Shown here in pieces: positions 1-9,136 of a stretch of DNA of 64,000 nucleotides; within the stretch, counting starts at the first letter, position 1; each line of letters opens with the position of its first letter. A program made the translations under genes and the position numbers. The notes beneath the pieces were generated by a model. The model ran no database searches, had not been told where the DNA came from, and saw only the letters and a list, made by a program, of their open reading frames with translations. The stretch is from Allokutzneria sp. A3M-2-11 16 (GTDB taxonomy: Bacteria > Actinomycetota > Actinomycetes > Mycobacteriales > Pseudonocardiaceae): NCBI RefSeq assembly GCF_024213555.1, contig NZ_JANAVO010000001.1:1550001-1614000 (forward strand), in the 5' to 3' direction.

Positions 1-1517
1 TGGAGGCGGGCGATCACCGCGTAGCCGTCGTTGTCGCAGACCACCGCGACCAGGGGGTGCCCGGCGAACGCGGCGGAGAACAGCTCGGAGTTCATCATCA
101 GGTACGAGCCGTCGCCGAGAAGCGTCGTGACGACGCCCTCGGGGTGGGTTTCCGCGCGGGCCATCGCCGCACCCCAGGCCCCGGCGAGCTCGTAGCCCAT
201 GCAGGAGAAGCCGTACTCGACGTCCATCGTCGCGGCGCCGAGCGCGCGCCAGCCACCGATCAGCTCGCCGGGCAGGCCGCCCGACGCGGTCATGACGTAG
301 TCCTGCTCGTGGGCGTTGTCGTTGACCGCGCCGACGACCTGGGCGTAGGTCGGCAAGCCGTCCGTTCCTTGACGGAGGCTGTCAACGTGCGCGTCCCACT
401 TGCCGCGCTCGTGGGAGCCGGAGACCGTCCACGGGTCGTCGGCCTTCCAGTCACCGAGCGCGCGGTTCAGCTCGCGCAGCCCCTCCGCGGCGTCCGCGAC
501 CACGGCGAGCGAGCCGTGCTTGACGGCGTCGAAGCGGGCGGCGTTGATCGAGATGATCTTGGCTTCGGGGTGGAAGACCGTCCACGAAGCCGTGGTGAAG
601 TCCTGCAGGCGGGTGCCGACCGCGATCACCACGTCGGCCTTGGCCGCGAGCGTGTTCGCCGACGACGAGCCGGTGACGCCGAGCGGCCCCGCGTGCAGCC
701 GGTGGTCGTGCGGGACCAGGGTGCGGCCCGCGGTGGTCTCGGTGATCGGGACGCCGTGGGTCTGGGCGAACTCCAGCACCTTGCCTCCCGCGCCGGAGTA
801 CCGGACGCCGCCGCCGACCACGAGCAGCGGGCGCTTCGCGTTCTTCAGCAGCTCGGCGGCGCGCTCGACCGAGCGGGAGTCGGGGCGGGGGCGGGTGATG
901 TGGTGCACGACGGGCGCGAACAGCGACTCCGGGAAGTCGAACGCCTCGCCCTGCACGTCCTGCGGCAGCGCGAGGGTCACCGGACCGCAGTCGGCGGGGT
1001 CGGTGAGCACGCGTGCGGCCTGCGGGAGCGCGGCGAGCAGCTGCTCCGGCTTGGTGATCCGGTCGAAGTAGCGGCTCACCGCGCGGAACGCGTCGTTGAC
1101 GGTGAGCGTGCCGTCGCCGAAGTGCTCGACCTGCTGGAGGACGGGGTCGGGCGCGCGGCTGGCGAAGGTGTCGCCGGGCAGCAGCAACACGGGCAGCCGG
1201 TTGGCGTGCGCGACGCCCGCCGCGGTGACCATGTTGAGCGCGCCGGGGCCGATGGAGGACGTGGCCACCATGACCTGGCGGCGGTGGGTGGCCTTGGCGT
1301 AGCCGATCGCGGCGAGCGCCATGCCCTGCTCGTTCTGCCCGCGCCAGACCGGGATCTCGTCGCGGTGCTCTTCGAGCGCGTTGCCGACGCCGAGCACGTT
1401 GCCGTGCCCGAAGATCGCGAACACACCGGGGAACAGCGGCGCCTGCGAGCCGTCGAGCAGCTCCGTGCGCTGGGCGATCAGCCATCGAACCAGCGCCTGG
1501 GCCGTGGTGAGCCGCAC
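1..1517 (-). CDS. iolD: 3D-(3,5/4)-trihydroxycyclohexane-1,2-dione hydrolase, 3' end outside window
   Basis: IolD is a cytosolic thiamine-diphosphate enzyme that opens the ring of the diketone made from inosose in myo-inositol breakdown. About 505 codons are visible; the C-terminus lies beyond base 1. The reading frame gives a ThDP-enzyme N-terminal domain (GQNEQGMALAAIGYAKA, then SSIGPGALNMVTAA), a central domain (RPLLVVGGGVRYSGAGGK) and a C-terminal ThDP-binding part with GDGSYLMMNSEL near the left edge. The start chosen is GTG at 1517 (protein begins MRLTTAQALVRW), with AGGAGG about 8 nt upstream; an ATG at 1522 opens a different, short frame. It is the last visible gene of the iol operon, 4 nt after iolB. 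Identity rests on domain order plus the neighbouring iolB, iolC, iolE and iolG. Confidence 0.93.
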   Translation of the reverse strand, partial: MRLTTAQALVRWLIAQRTELLDGSQAPLFPGVFAIFGHGNVLGVGNALEEHRDEIPVWRGQNEQGMALAAIGYAKATHRRQVMVATSSIGPGALNMVTAAGVAHANRLPVLLLPGDTFASRAPDPVLQQVEHFGDGTLTVNDAFRAVSRYFDRITKPEQLLAALPQAARVLTDPADCGPVTLALPQDVQGEAFDFPESLFAPVVHHITRPRPDSRSVERAAELLKNAKRPLLVVGGGVRYSGAGGKVLEFAQTHGVPITETTAGRTLVPHDHRLHAGPLGVTGSSSANTLAAKADVVIAVGTRLQDFTTASWTVFHPEAKIISINAARFDAVKHGSLAVVADAAEGLRELNRALGDWKADDPWTVSGSHERGKWDAHVDSLRQGTDGLPTYAQVVGAVNDNAHEQDYVMTASGGLPGELIGGWRALGAATMDVEYGFSCMGYELAGAWGAAMARAETHPEGVVTTLLGDGSYLMMNSELFSAAFAGHPLVAVVCDNDGYAVIARL

Positions 1518-1521
1518 GTCA

Positions 1522-2406
1522 TTACCTCCTGGGGGTCGCGCTGGTGACGGGGCAGCGGGGGTCGGTGGGGGTGGTGTCCCAGGTGGCCCTGATCCACGTG
1601 TGCGCGGGATCGTCGCAGAACGCCATGGAACGCTCCTCCCCCGGACCGGCGAGGACGTTGAGGTAGTACATCGGGTAGCCGGGCGCGGCGACGCACGGGC
1701 CGTGATACCCGCGCGGGATGAGGAAAACGTCGCCGTCGCGAACGGTCACGTCCTCGTCGATCTCGCCGTCTCCGGTGTAGGTGCGGTGGAAGCCGAAGCC
1801 TTCGCGCGACGGCGTCATCCCGTCCCGCGCGGCGATGCGGAAGTAGTAGATCTCCTCGTTCACCACCTCGCACGGCTCCGAGTCGTCGTGCTTGTGCGGC
1901 GGGTAGGAGGACCAGTTGCCGTCCGGGGTGATCAGCTCGCAGGCGTTGAGCTTGTCCGCGTGGTCCCAGACGCCGGGGGTGCCGAAGTTGGTGACCTGGC
2001 GCGTTGCGTTGCCCGCACCGCGCACCTCCACCGGGACGTTCTCCGCCGGGCCGTAGCGCGGTTCGAGCCGCCGGGTGCACTTGGCCATCGGCAGTGCGAT
2101 CTCCGCGCCGTTGGTCGAGGTCAGTGCGACGGACGCATCCCTTGGCACATAAGCGAAATCCGTGACCCGCGTGAAGACGGACTCCCGGCCTTCCAGTTCG
2201 AAGCGCCTGTCATCGACCTCGACGACGCATCCGCCCGCGAGCGGGAGCACGAACGCCTCGAACTCCCCGGTCTCGATCCGCCGCGGCTTGCCCGGCTCCA
2301 GCACGAGCACGCGCAGGCCGCAGTACGTCCAGCCCGCGTCCTCCGGTGTCAGCAGGACGGGGTCGCCGTCGGCTACGAGTGTCCCTTGTGGACGGTGGAG
2401 CGTCAC
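1522..2406 (-). CDS. iolB: 5-deoxy-glucuronate isomerase
   Basis: IolB converts 5-deoxy-D-glucuronate, the product of IolD, into 2-deoxy-5-keto-D-gluconate. The 294-residue product is a bicupin: the C-terminal half carries NWSSYPPHKHD and later EEIYYFRI with GYHGPC, which look like the metal-binding His/Glu set of KduI/IolB proteins. The GTG start at 2406 overlaps the stop of the upstream aldolase gene (GTGA), suggesting translational coupling; a longer upstream extension of the frame is the shadow of the aldolase gene. Length matches the family. Confidence 0.95.
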   Translation of the reverse strand: MTLHRPQGTLVADGDPVLLTPEDAGWTYCGLRVLVLEPGKPRRIETGEFEAFVLPLAGGCVVEVDDRRFELEGRESVFTRVTDFAYVPRDASVALTSTNGAEIALPMAKCTRRLEPRYGPAENVPVEVRGAGNATRQVTNFGTPGVWDHADKLNACELITPDGNWSSYPPHKHDDSEPCEVVNEEIYYFRIAARDGMTPSREGFGFHRTYTGDGEIDEDVTVRDGDVFLIPRGYHGPCVAAPGYPMYYLNVLAGPGEERSMAFCDDPAHTWIRATWDTTPTDPRCPVTSATPRR

Positions 2407-3293
2407 GCGGAGATCTCCTCTCGGGCGGAACGGAGAAGTGCTGCGGCACTTGCGACCGCTGCGGCCACATCGCCGTCCTTCGGGTAGAGCAGCGTCCGGC
2501 CGACAACGAGACCGCGCACGACCGGGTGGCACAATGTCTTGTCCCACAACGACATGTCCGCTTCGGGTCCGCCGAGGACCAGTGAGGGCAACGTCGTCGC
2601 GCCGAGCACCGCCTCCGGGTCGGCGGGCGCGGGGAGTTTGAGCCACGTGTGCGCGGACGTGCGGCCGATACCGGAGGCGATGGTGACGGCCCTGGCCAGC
2701 GAGGTGGGGTCGTCTTGAAGACGCAACGACCCCTGCGCGTCACGTTCGTAGGGCAGCGGTTCGACCATCGCCATGACGCCCGCCTCGGCCAGCGCGGAGA
2801 CGGCTTCCGCGCACGCGTGCAGCGTTGGCGCGGTGCCCGGATCTGAGTTCACCAAGCGCAGCAACATCTTTCCGCCGTCCAACCCATAGTCCACAATGGA
2901 CTCAGCTGAGTAGGCGGTGAAGCGGTCGTCGATCTCCCAGTCCGCTCCGGCGAGGCCGCCGCGGTTCATCGAGCCGATCACGATCTTGTCGTGCAGGCCG
3001 TGCAACAGCAGCAGTTCCTCGATGACGTCCGGGGTGCCGAGCACACCGTCCACCGCCGGGTTGTCCAGCGCGATCAGCAAGCGGTCCAGCAACGAACGGC
3101 GGTCGGCCATCGCGGCGGGATCACCACCCGCGCCGAGCGCTCCGCGCGCCGGGTGGTCGGCGGCGACCAGGAACAGCGTGCCGCTCGGTCCGAGCAGCGG
3201 CCTACGTCGACGCGCGGCGTAGGCGGCTGCGATCGCGCCGGACTCGAAAGCCCTGGTGTGCAACAGATCCCGCCACTGAGAGTCGGTGATCAC
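2403..3293 (-). CDS. Cgl0158-type (beta/alpha)8-barrel aldolase of the inositol cluster
   Basis: A 296-residue predicted TIM-barrel protein resembling the Cgl0158/deoxyribose-phosphate-aldolase-like family that sits in actinobacterial iol clusters. Visible blocks are FLVAADHPARG near the N-terminus, DGVLGTPDVIEELL, DKIVIGSMNRGGLAG and, late, TLPSLVLGGPEADMSLW followed by GLVVGRTLLYPKDGDV. It overlaps iolC upstream and iolB downstream by GTGA at each junction, so it is almost certainly part of the pathway. No separate iolJ-type aldolase is visible, so I infer that this protein cleaves 2-deoxy-5-keto-gluconate 6-phosphate; that assignment is by position only. Confidence 0.8.
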   Translation of the reverse strand: MITDSQWRDLLHTRAFESGAIAAAYAARRRRPLLGPSGTLFLVAADHPARGALGAGGDPAAMADRRSLLDRLLIALDNPAVDGVLGTPDVIEELLLLHGLHDKIVIGSMNRGGLAGADWEIDDRFTAYSAESIVDYGLDGGKMLLRLVNSDPGTAPTLHACAEAVSALAEAGVMAMVEPLPYERDAQGSLRLQDDPTSLARAVTIASGIGRTSAHTWLKLPAPADPEAVLGATTLPSLVLGGPEADMSLWDKTLCHPVVRGLVVGRTLLYPKDGDVAAAVASAAALLRSAREEISA

Positions 3294-4225
3294 GACAGTT
3301 CAGCCTCGATCTCCTCGCACGTCGGCATGGCGTCGGCGCACGCCAGCCGCGACGCGACCAGCGCACCGGCCACGTTGGCGTACTCCGCGATCCGCACGGG
3401 GTCCCAGCCTGCCAGCAACCCGTGCGCGAGCGCTCCGCCGAACGCGTCACCGGCGCCGAGCCCGCACACCACCTCCACCGGGTGCGGCGGCACCGTCCAC
3501 GAGCCCTGCTCGGTGGCGACCAGCACGCCCTCGGCGCCCTTCTTCACGATCGCCAGGCGCACACCGCGGTCGAGCAAACGTTTGGCCGCCTCGTCGGGAT
3601 CGTCCGTTCCCACGGCGATCTCGACCTCCGTGCGGTTGCCCACCGCGACCGTGACGTGGTCGAGCATCCACGAGATCTCCGCGCGGGCCGCCTCCTCGGA
3701 CTCCCAGAACATCGGCCGGTAGTCCAGATCGAGCACGGTGTGATCGCGACGCCCGCGGCGCAGCAGCATCTCGCGTTGCGTCGCCCTGGCGGGCTCCTCG
3801 CACACACCGGTCCCGGTCACCCAGAACAGCGGCACGTTCTCGACGTCGTCCCAAGGCACGTCCTCCGGGCGCAGCCGGAGATCGGGCGCGGTGGGGCGGC
3901 GGTAGAACAGCAGCGGCGGGTCGGCGGGCGGGTTGAGCGCGCAGAACACCACCGGGGTGAGCAGACCTGGTTCCGTACCAACGTGTTCCGGCGACACACC
4001 GAATCCGCTGAGCGCGCTGCGGACGTACGGTCCGAAGTCGTCCTCGCCGACCTTGGTGAACACCGCGGTGCGGCGGCCGAGCCTGGCCGCCGCCACCGCG
4101 ACATTGGTCGCCGTCCCGCCGAGGGACTTGGCGAAGGTGCTGACCTCGGCGAGCGAGACCCCGCTCTGTTCCGGGTAGAGGTCGACACCGACGCGGCCCA
4201 CGGTGAGCAGTTCGAGCGTTGTCAC
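3290..4225 (-). CDS. iolC: 5-dehydro-2-deoxygluconokinase (PfkB family)
   Basis: IolC phosphorylates 2-deoxy-5-keto-D-gluconate in the inositol pathway. The 311-residue product has the PfkB ribokinase fold. The N-terminal sugar-binding signature [17 protein letters not shown] is near residue 35, and the C-terminal ATP/anion-hole signature [16 protein letters not shown] is near residue 255, with the catalytic Asp in GAGD. The GTG start at 4225 overlaps the stop of the ABC ATPase gene (GTGA). A longer frame upstream is an antisense-free shadow of the ATPase. Downstream it is coupled to the aldolase gene. Confidence 0.93.
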   Translation of the reverse strand: MTTLELLTVGRVGVDLYPEQSGVSLAEVSTFAKSLGGTATNVAVAAARLGRRTAVFTKVGEDDFGPYVRSALSGFGVSPEHVGTEPGLLTPVVFCALNPPADPPLLFYRRPTAPDLRLRPEDVPWDDVENVPLFWVTGTGVCEEPARATQREMLLRRGRRDHTVLDLDYRPMFWESEEAARAEISWMLDHVTVAVGNRTEVEIAVGTDDPDEAAKRLLDRGVRLAIVKKGAEGVLVATEQGSWTVPPHPVEVVCGLGAGDAFGGALAHGLLAGWDPVRIAEYANVAGALVASRLACADAMPTCEEIEAELS

Positions 4226-5001
4226 TGCTGCACTCCTCGCAGTTCGTGCTCCAGCGCTTCCAACTCCGCCCCGCCCGCCATCTGCCTGGTCAGCTCCTCC
4301 AGGGAGATGTCGGCCTTGTCGAAGCAGCCGAGGCTGCGACCGCGCTTGAGCAACAGGAAGCGGTCGCCGACCGGGTAGGCGTGGTGCGGGTTGTGCGTGA
4401 TCAGCACGACCCCCAGCCCCCGGTCGCGGGCCTGGGCGACGTAGCGCAGCACGACCCCGGCCTGCTTCACGCCGAGCGCCGCGGTCGGCTCGTCCAGGAT
4501 CAGCACCTTCGCTCCGAAGTGGACGGCGCGGGCGATCGCGACGCACTGGCGCTCGCCGCCGGAGAGCGTGCCGACCGGCTGCTCGACGTTGCGGAGGTCG
4601 ATTCCCATCTCCGCCAAGGCTTTCTTGGTCGTCGCGCGCGCGGTCCTGCCGTCCAGCCAGGAGAACGGGCCCCAGCCCCTGCGAGGTTCGGAGCCGAGGA
4701 AGAAGTTGCGCCACACGCTCATCAGCGGGACCACCGCGAGGTCCTGGAAGACCGTGGCGATGCCCCGGTCCAGCGCCTCGCGCGGGCTGGACAGCCGGAC
4801 CGGCCTGCCCTCGATCAGGAACTCGCCGGTGTCGTGCTGGTGCGCCCCGGCCAGGATCTTGATCAACGTCGACTTGCCCGCGCCGTTGTCCCCGAGCACG
4901 CAGGTCACCTCGCCCGCGTTGACCACAGTGGACACTCCGTTCAGCGCGATCACGCTGCCGAAGCTCTTGCCGACCTCAACGGTTTCCAGAAGCGCGGTCA
5001 T
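4222..5001 (-). CDS. sugar ABC transporter ATP-binding protein (single ABC domain)
   Basis: Cytoplasmic ATPase that would drive the inositol uptake system encoded with it. Walker [10 protein letters not shown] is at residues 37-45, the signature LSGGERQ near residue 148 and Walker [12 protein letters not shown] follows. At 259 residues it holds one ABC domain, whereas many CUT2-family ATPases (xylose/ribose type) are about 500 residues with two, so it probably works as a homodimer. The ATG start is 1 nt past the permease stop, preceded by AGGAAA. Substrate is inferred from the iol genes on both sides. Confidence 0.92.
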   Translation of the reverse strand: MTALLETVEVGKSFGSVIALNGVSTVVNAGEVTCVLGDNGAGKSTLIKILAGAHQHDTGEFLIEGRPVRLSSPREALDRGIATVFQDLAVVPLMSVWRNFFLGSEPRRGWGPFSWLDGRTARATTKKALAEMGIDLRNVEQPVGTLSGGERQCVAIARAVHFGAKVLILDEPTAALGVKQAGVVLRYVAQARDRGLGVVLITHNPHHAYPVGDRFLLLKRGRSLGCFDKADISLEELTRQMAGGAELEALEHELRGVQQ

Positions 5002-5002
5002 G

Positions 5003-6043
5003 TCATTTCCTCACCCGCTCCGCCCGGCGGCGGAAAGCGTTGTTCACCAGGACGGCGGCGAGCAGCATGATGCCGAGGAAGAGCTGGAACCAGTCGCTGT
5101 CCCACTGCGCGAAGACGATGCCCTGCCGTGCCATGCCGAAGATCAGCGCGCCGATCGCGGCGCCGATCGCCGAGCCGAAGCCGCCGGTGAGCAGGCAGCC
5201 GCCGATCACCGCGGCGATGATGAACTGGAACTCCAGCCCGATGCCCTGGTTGGCCTGGACCGTGGTGAACCGCAGGATGTTGATCGAGCCGACCAGCCAG
5301 GCGGCGAAGGCCGTCGTCATGAACAGGAAGACCTTGGTGCGCACCACGGGAACGCCGACCGCGCGGGCGCTCGGGGCGGCCCCGCCGACCGCGAAGATCC
5401 AGTTGCCGAACCGGGTCCGCATGAGCACCCAGCTGCCGACCGCCGCGGCCAGCACCCACCACACGATGGAGATCGGGAAGGCGGTGCCACCGATGTCCAC
5501 AGTGGACGCGAACAGGTAACCGGCGGACTCGTAACCGGCGGCGTCGCGCATGCCGGAGACCTGGACCGTGCCGGTGACCAACCGGGTGATGCCGAGGTTG
5601 AGCCCTTGCAGCGCAAGGAAAGTACCGAGGGTGACGATGAAGCTCGGCAGGCCGGTCCTCATCACCAGCCAGCCGTTGAGCGCGCCGACGCCGAGCGCGA
5701 AGCCCAGCGAGACCAGCAGTGCCAGCCAGGTGTTCCAGCCGAGCTGGGTGGCCAGGATCGCCGTCACCAGCGCGGTCGAGGCGGTCATCACGCCCGCCGA
5801 GAGGTCGAACTCACCGCCGATCATCAGCAGTGCGACCGCGACCGCCATGATGCCCAGTGTCGAGGAGTCATCGAGCCAGTTCGCCACGCCCATCGGGCTG
5901 AGGAACTGGTCGGTGAGCACCGAGAAGAACACGAACACGGCCAGCGCGCCGAGCACCGAGCCGAGCTCCGGCCTGCTGACCAGGCGATCCGCGAGGCGAA
6001 CGCGAGCGACGCGCTCGTCGGTTCCCTGCACCGCCAACGCCAT
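5003..6043 (-). CDS. sugar ABC transporter permease (CUT2/BPD_transp_2 type)
   Basis: Integral membrane subunit of the inositol-linked ABC importer, 346 residues with about nine to ten hydrophobic segments after a cytoplasmic N-terminus ([21 protein letters not shown]). The stretch [20 protein letters not shown] and the later [22 protein letters not shown] are typical of ribose/xylose-type permeases. It ends 1 nt before the ATPase start and begins 56 nt after the binding-protein gene, so the three form one transport unit. Probable substrate myo-inositol, by context. Confidence 0.92.
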   Translation of the reverse strand: MALAVQGTDERVARVRLADRLVSRPELGSVLGALAVFVFFSVLTDQFLSPMGVANWLDDSSTLGIMAVAVALLMIGGEFDLSAGVMTASTALVTAILATQLGWNTWLALLVSLGFALGVGALNGWLVMRTGLPSFIVTLGTFLALQGLNLGITRLVTGTVQVSGMRDAAGYESAGYLFASTVDIGGTAFPISIVWWVLAAAVGSWVLMRTRFGNWIFAVGGAAPSARAVGVPVVRTKVFLFMTTAFAAWLVGSINILRFTTVQANQGIGLEFQFIIAAVIGGCLLTGGFGSAIGAAIGALIFGMARQGIVFAQWDSDWFQLFLGIMLLAAVLVNNAFRRRAERVRK

Positions 6044-6099
6044 CCCAACTCCTTCGGTGAGATCCGGCGGGTCCCCGCGCGGGGACCCGCCGGAGCGGA

Positions 6100-7092
6100 T
6101 CAGCGGGTGCCGCGGTCGGCGTTGCGGCCGACAGCGTCCACATTGGACTTCTCGACGAACCCGGGACCGGTCAGCACCGGGCGGCCACCACCGACGGTGT
6201 TGGCGTTGTCCTTGTAGAGCTTGAGGAACACCACCGGCAGGTACCCCTGGAGGTACTGCTGCTGGTCGACGGCGAAGAGCACGTCACCGCCCTTGATCGC
6301 GGCCACCACGTCGGAGTTGAGGTCGAAGGTCGCCACCTGCGCCTTGGCGCCGGTCTCCTTCACCGCGTTCACCGCGTTGCCCGCCACCTGCGGGTTGAGC
6401 GTGAGCACCGCGTCGATCGACGGGTCCGACTGGAGCGCGCCCTTGAGCCGGGCCTGCGCGTCGGTCGGGTTGCTGATGTCGACCTGGACCTTCTGCGTGG
6501 TGCCGAAGCCCCGTTCCGCGCCGTCGCAGCGCTGGGTCAGGCCGACGTTGCCCGCCTCGTGGACCACGCACAGCAGCTTGCGCTTGCCCGCGTCCTTGAG
6601 CTTCTTGCCCGCCTGCTCGCCCGCGATGCCCTCGTTCTGGCCCACGTGCATCAGCGCGCCGAACTCGGAGCTGCGCTGCTCACCGGAGTTGACGGTGATC
6701 ACCGGGATGCCCGCCTGGACGGCCTTGCCGATCGAGTCGCGCAGCGCGTCCGGGTTGGCCATCGACACGACGAGGCCGCCGACCTTCTGCGCCACCGCGT
6801 TGTCGATGGACTTCGACTGGGCGGCCGGATCGCCGTTGGCCTGGTACTGGACCTCGACGCCGAGCTCCTTGCCCGCGGCCTCTGCCCCGTTCTTGACGAC
6901 GTTCCAGAACGCGTCGCCCGGTGTGCCGTGCGAGACGACGGCGACCTTCAGCGGGCCGCCCGACGGGGCGGGATCGGTTGCCCCGCCGCCGTTCTTGCCT
7001 GAGCCGCCCGTCGGGCCGCTGCACGCCGCGAGCACCAGGCCCGCGGCGGTGAGTCCGACCAACGCGCCGAGGCGGGATCGGTGAGACGTCAT
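6100..7092 (-). CDS. sugar-binding lipoprotein of the inositol ABC importer
   Basis: Extracytoplasmic solute receptor of 330 residues, periplasmic-binding-protein-4 type. The signal sequence ends in a lipobox (LVLAAC, Cys24), followed by a Gly/Ser/Pro linker, so the mature protein should be lipid-anchored. Sugar-receptor features are VVSHGTPGDAFWNVVKNG, VVSMANPDALRDSIGKA and IPVITVNSGE in the first lobe and VATFDLNSDVVAAIKGGDVLFAVDQQQYLQGY in the second. It is the first transporter gene after iolE. No ligand residues can be assigned by eye, so the inositol assignment is from operon context. Confidence 0.92.
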   Translation of the reverse strand: MTSHRSRLGALVGLTAAGLVLAACSGPTGGSGKNGGGATDPAPSGGPLKVAVVSHGTPGDAFWNVVKNGAEAAGKELGVEVQYQANGDPAAQSKSIDNAVAQKVGGLVVSMANPDALRDSIGKAVQAGIPVITVNSGEQRSSEFGALMHVGQNEGIAGEQAGKKLKDAGKRKLLCVVHEAGNVGLTQRCDGAERGFGTTQKVQVDISNPTDAQARLKGALQSDPSIDAVLTLNPQVAGNAVNAVKETGAKAQVATFDLNSDVVAAIKGGDVLFAVDQQQYLQGYLPVVFLKLYKDNANTVGGGRPVLTGPGFVEKSNVDAVGRNADRGTR

Positions 7093-7114
7093 TGTCTTCT
7101 CCTAGAAAGCGATC

Positions 7115-7987
7115 TCAGTCGAACTGCTTCCCCAGGTACTGCAGGCTCCACTCGGTGTCACGCACCGGCCGCCCCGCCGCTTCGGCGTCCCCCACCTGCA
7201 ACGCGGTGTCCTGTTCCAGGACCCACCAACCGTCGTAGCCGGCGCCGCGCAGGAACGCGACGATGCCGGCGATGTCCACGTCCCCGTCCCCCAGCGGGAC
7301 GTACATACCCTGCCCGACCGCCTTGGCGTAGCCGAGCTCACCGTTGCGCACTCGGTCAGCGAGATCGGCCCGGACGTCCTTGAGGTGCATGTGCCCGATG
7401 CGGTCGGCGTACTTGCGCGCCAGCTCGACCGGGTCGGTGCCGCCGATGAGCAGGTGCCCGGTGTCCAGGCACAGCTCCAGGTCGGAGTCGGCCAGGAAGC
7501 GGTCGACCTCCGCCGCGTTCTCCACGTGCGTGCCGACGTGCGGGTGCAGCACCGTGCGAAGCCCTTGCGCCGCGGCGATGTCGCGGATCTTCGCGGAGGT
7601 CGCGATGAGCGTCGCCCACTCCTCGTCGGAGAGCTTCGGCCGGTCGTCGTAGCCGTCCAGCCCCGTCGCCGCTGCCAGGACCAGCACTTCCGCGCCGGTC
7701 TCGGCGAGCAGCGCCGCCGTTCGCTCCGCTTCGTCCACAGTGGACTGTGCTCCGGTGTGCAGTGGCACGGCGAGGAATCCGCCGATCATGCTGAGCCCGT
7801 ATCCGCCCAGCAGCTCGCGCAGCTCCGCGGGATCGGTCGGGAGGTACTCCGGTGGCCCCAGTTCGGTGGCCTGGACGCCGAGGCCCGCCATCTCGCCAAG
7901 CACCGTCTTCGCGTCCAGCACGTGGCCCCACCCGGGCACCTCGCAGACACCCCAGGAGATCGGGGCCGCGGCGATTTTCGGGGTCAT
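7115..7987 (-). CDS. iolE: inosose dehydratase-like sugar isomerase (TIM barrel)
   Basis: Likely inosose dehydratase, removing water from 2-keto-myo-inositol after IolG and before IolD. The 290-residue product belongs to the AP-endonuclease-2/xylose-isomerase-like barrel family. It has ISWGVCEVPGWG at the N-terminus and ATELGPPEYLPTDP as in IolE proteins. Metal-site-like residues occur in HPHVGTHVE, ELCLDTGHLLIGG and HMHLKDVR. The ATG at 7987 overlaps the stop of iolG (ATGA); the longer frame upstream is iolG read out of frame. Function is inferred from motif and position. Confidence 0.88.
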   Translation of the reverse strand: MTPKIAAAPISWGVCEVPGWGHVLDAKTVLGEMAGLGVQATELGPPEYLPTDPAELRELLGGYGLSMIGGFLAVPLHTGAQSTVDEAERTAALLAETGAEVLVLAAATGLDGYDDRPKLSDEEWATLIATSAKIRDIAAAQGLRTVLHPHVGTHVENAAEVDRFLADSDLELCLDTGHLLIGGTDPVELARKYADRIGHMHLKDVRADLADRVRNGELGYAKAVGQGMYVPLGDGDVDIAGIVAFLRGAGYDGWWVLEQDTALQVGDAEAAGRPVRDTEWSLQYLGKQFD

Positions 7988-8997
7988 CGGGCGGCCTCCG
8001 CTGTCCGGTTGACGCGCACCGGGTTTCCGGTACGGCGCGAGGTGTCGCAGGCGATCGCCAGCTCCAGGCTGGTCAGGCTCTCCCGGGCGGGCGAGGGGTT
8101 CTCGGCCTTGCCCGAGACCACGTCCACGAACACCGACATCTCGTTGAGGTAGGCGTCGTGGAAGCGCTCGATGAAGCCGGGGTAGGCGCCGGGGCCGACC
8201 TTCGGGCCGTCGTTCTCCAGCGAGGTCAACGGGGTGCGGGGGTCGACGCCGACCGTCAAGGAGTCCTTGCTGCCCAGCACCTCGATGCGGTGGTCGTAGC
8301 CGAGCGGGTTGTGCCGCCCACCGGCGAGCGTGGCGTGCGCCCCGCTCGCGAAGCGCAGCGTCACCACGGCGTTGTCCACGTCGTCGGCCTGCGCGAACGC
8401 GTCGTGCACGAGCACCGACCCGGCCGCGTAGACCTCCACCACCGGCTCGCCGACCAGCCACGGCACGGCGTCGAGGTCGTGGATCAGCAGGTCGCGGAAG
8501 ATGCCACCGGAGGCCGGGAGGTAGCTGAAGTCCGGCGGGTTGGCGTCGTGCCCGATCGCCCGGACGAGGTAGATCGTGCCGAGGTCGCCGGAGCGGATGC
8601 GGCGGTGCAGCTCGACGGTCGCGGGGTCGAACCGGCGCTGGAAGCCGACCAGGACCTCGACCCCGGCCGCCTCCACGTCGTTGACCAGCGCGCGCATCTC
8701 GTCGATGTCGCTGGCGATCGGCTTCTCGCACAGCGTGGGCACCCCGGCCGCCACCGCCCTGCGCAGCATGTCCGGGTGCGTGTCGGTCGGCGTCGCCAGC
8801 AGGACGCCGTCCGAGGCGGACAGCAGGGCGTCCAGGTCGTCGACGGCTCGCACCGCACCGCCGAGCGCGGCGGCGGCCTGCTCGGCGCGGCCGGGGACCG
8901 GGTCGAACAGCACGACCTCGTCGATCCGGCCCAGTGAGGCGAGGTTGGCGGCGTGCATGGTGCCGATCCGCCCGACACCCGCAACTCCGATGCGCAT
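7984..8997 (-). CDS. iolG: inositol 2-dehydrogenase (Gfo/Idh/MocA family)
   Basis: First gene of the leftward iol operon, 337 residues. It probably oxidises myo-inositol to 2-keto-myo-inositol with NAD. The N-terminal Rossmann motif GVAGVGRIGTMHA is at residues 4-16, the EKPIA segment with the catalytic Lys is near residue 95, GFQRRFDP follows, and GIFRDLLIHDLDAVPWL provides the conserved Asp/His region. The ATG at 8997 has GGAG about 5 nt upstream. The promoter and two operators described at 9031-9089 lie directly upstream. Confidence 0.9.
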   Translation of the reverse strand: MRIGVAGVGRIGTMHAANLASLGRIDEVVLFDPVPGRAEQAAAALGGAVRAVDDLDALLSASDGVLLATPTDTHPDMLRRAVAAGVPTLCEKPIASDIDEMRALVNDVEAAGVEVLVGFQRRFDPATVELHRRIRSGDLGTIYLVRAIGHDANPPDFSYLPASGGIFRDLLIHDLDAVPWLVGEPVVEVYAAGSVLVHDAFAQADDVDNAVVTLRFASGAHATLAGGRHNPLGYDHRIEVLGSKDSLTVGVDPRTPLTSLENDGPKVGPGAYPGFIERFHDAYLNEMSVFVDVVSGKAENPSPARESLTSLELAIACDTSRRTGNPVRVNRTAEAAR

Positions 8998-9030
8998 TCG
9001 CTCTCCGTCCAGGTCAGGGGCTCGCCCGAT

Positions 9031-9042
9031 TAGAGCGCTCTA
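9031..9042. promoter_or_regulatory. LacI-type operator O1 (TAGAGCGCTCTA)
   Basis: A perfect 12-bp palindrome in the iolG-lacI intergenic region, between the predicted iolG -10 element and the iolG start. It shares its GAGCGCTC core with the second site at 9047-9060. A central CG flanked by symmetric arms is typical of LacI-family operators, and a LacI-type gene starts 95 bp away. Confidence 0.75.
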
Positions 9043-9046
9043 TTGG

Positions 9047-9060
9047 TTGGAGCGCTCTAA
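9047..9060. promoter_or_regulatory. LacI-type operator O2 (TTGGAGCGCTCTAA)
   Basis: A 14-bp near-palindrome with one G:T mismatch, centred 18 bp from O1. It sits immediately downstream of the predicted iolG -10 box, so bound repressor would block leftward transcription and possibly the divergent lacI promoter as well. It is the likely binding site of the neighbouring LacI-type protein. Confidence 0.75.
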
Positions 9061-9061
9061 T

Positions 9062-9089
9062 GCTGTAGCGTGCTCGGCGGCGGTGTCAA
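9062..9089 (-). promoter_or_regulatory. predicted iolG operon promoter
   Basis: Reading leftward, TTGACA (plus-strand 9084-9089) is followed after 16 bp by TACAGC (9062-9067), a plausible housekeeping -35/-10 pair. Both operators lie just downstream, the usual place for repression. Predicted by eye only. Confidence 0.5.
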
Positions 9090-9136
9090 GGCTCACAACC
9101 CTGGTCGTTATGTCGGGACCGGTCAAGGAGGACGCT

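Noticed and set aside
57-1547. Long open frame (about 500 codons) on the plus strand opposite iolD
   Set aside because: Low-complexity Arg/Gly/Val product with no domain; it is the antisense shadow of iolD, common at this GC content.
1478-2080. 200-codon minus-strand frame overlapping iolD and iolB
   Set aside because: It runs through both genes out of frame and has only Arg/His/Pro-rich sequence; ATG 1522 in this frame is not the iolD start.
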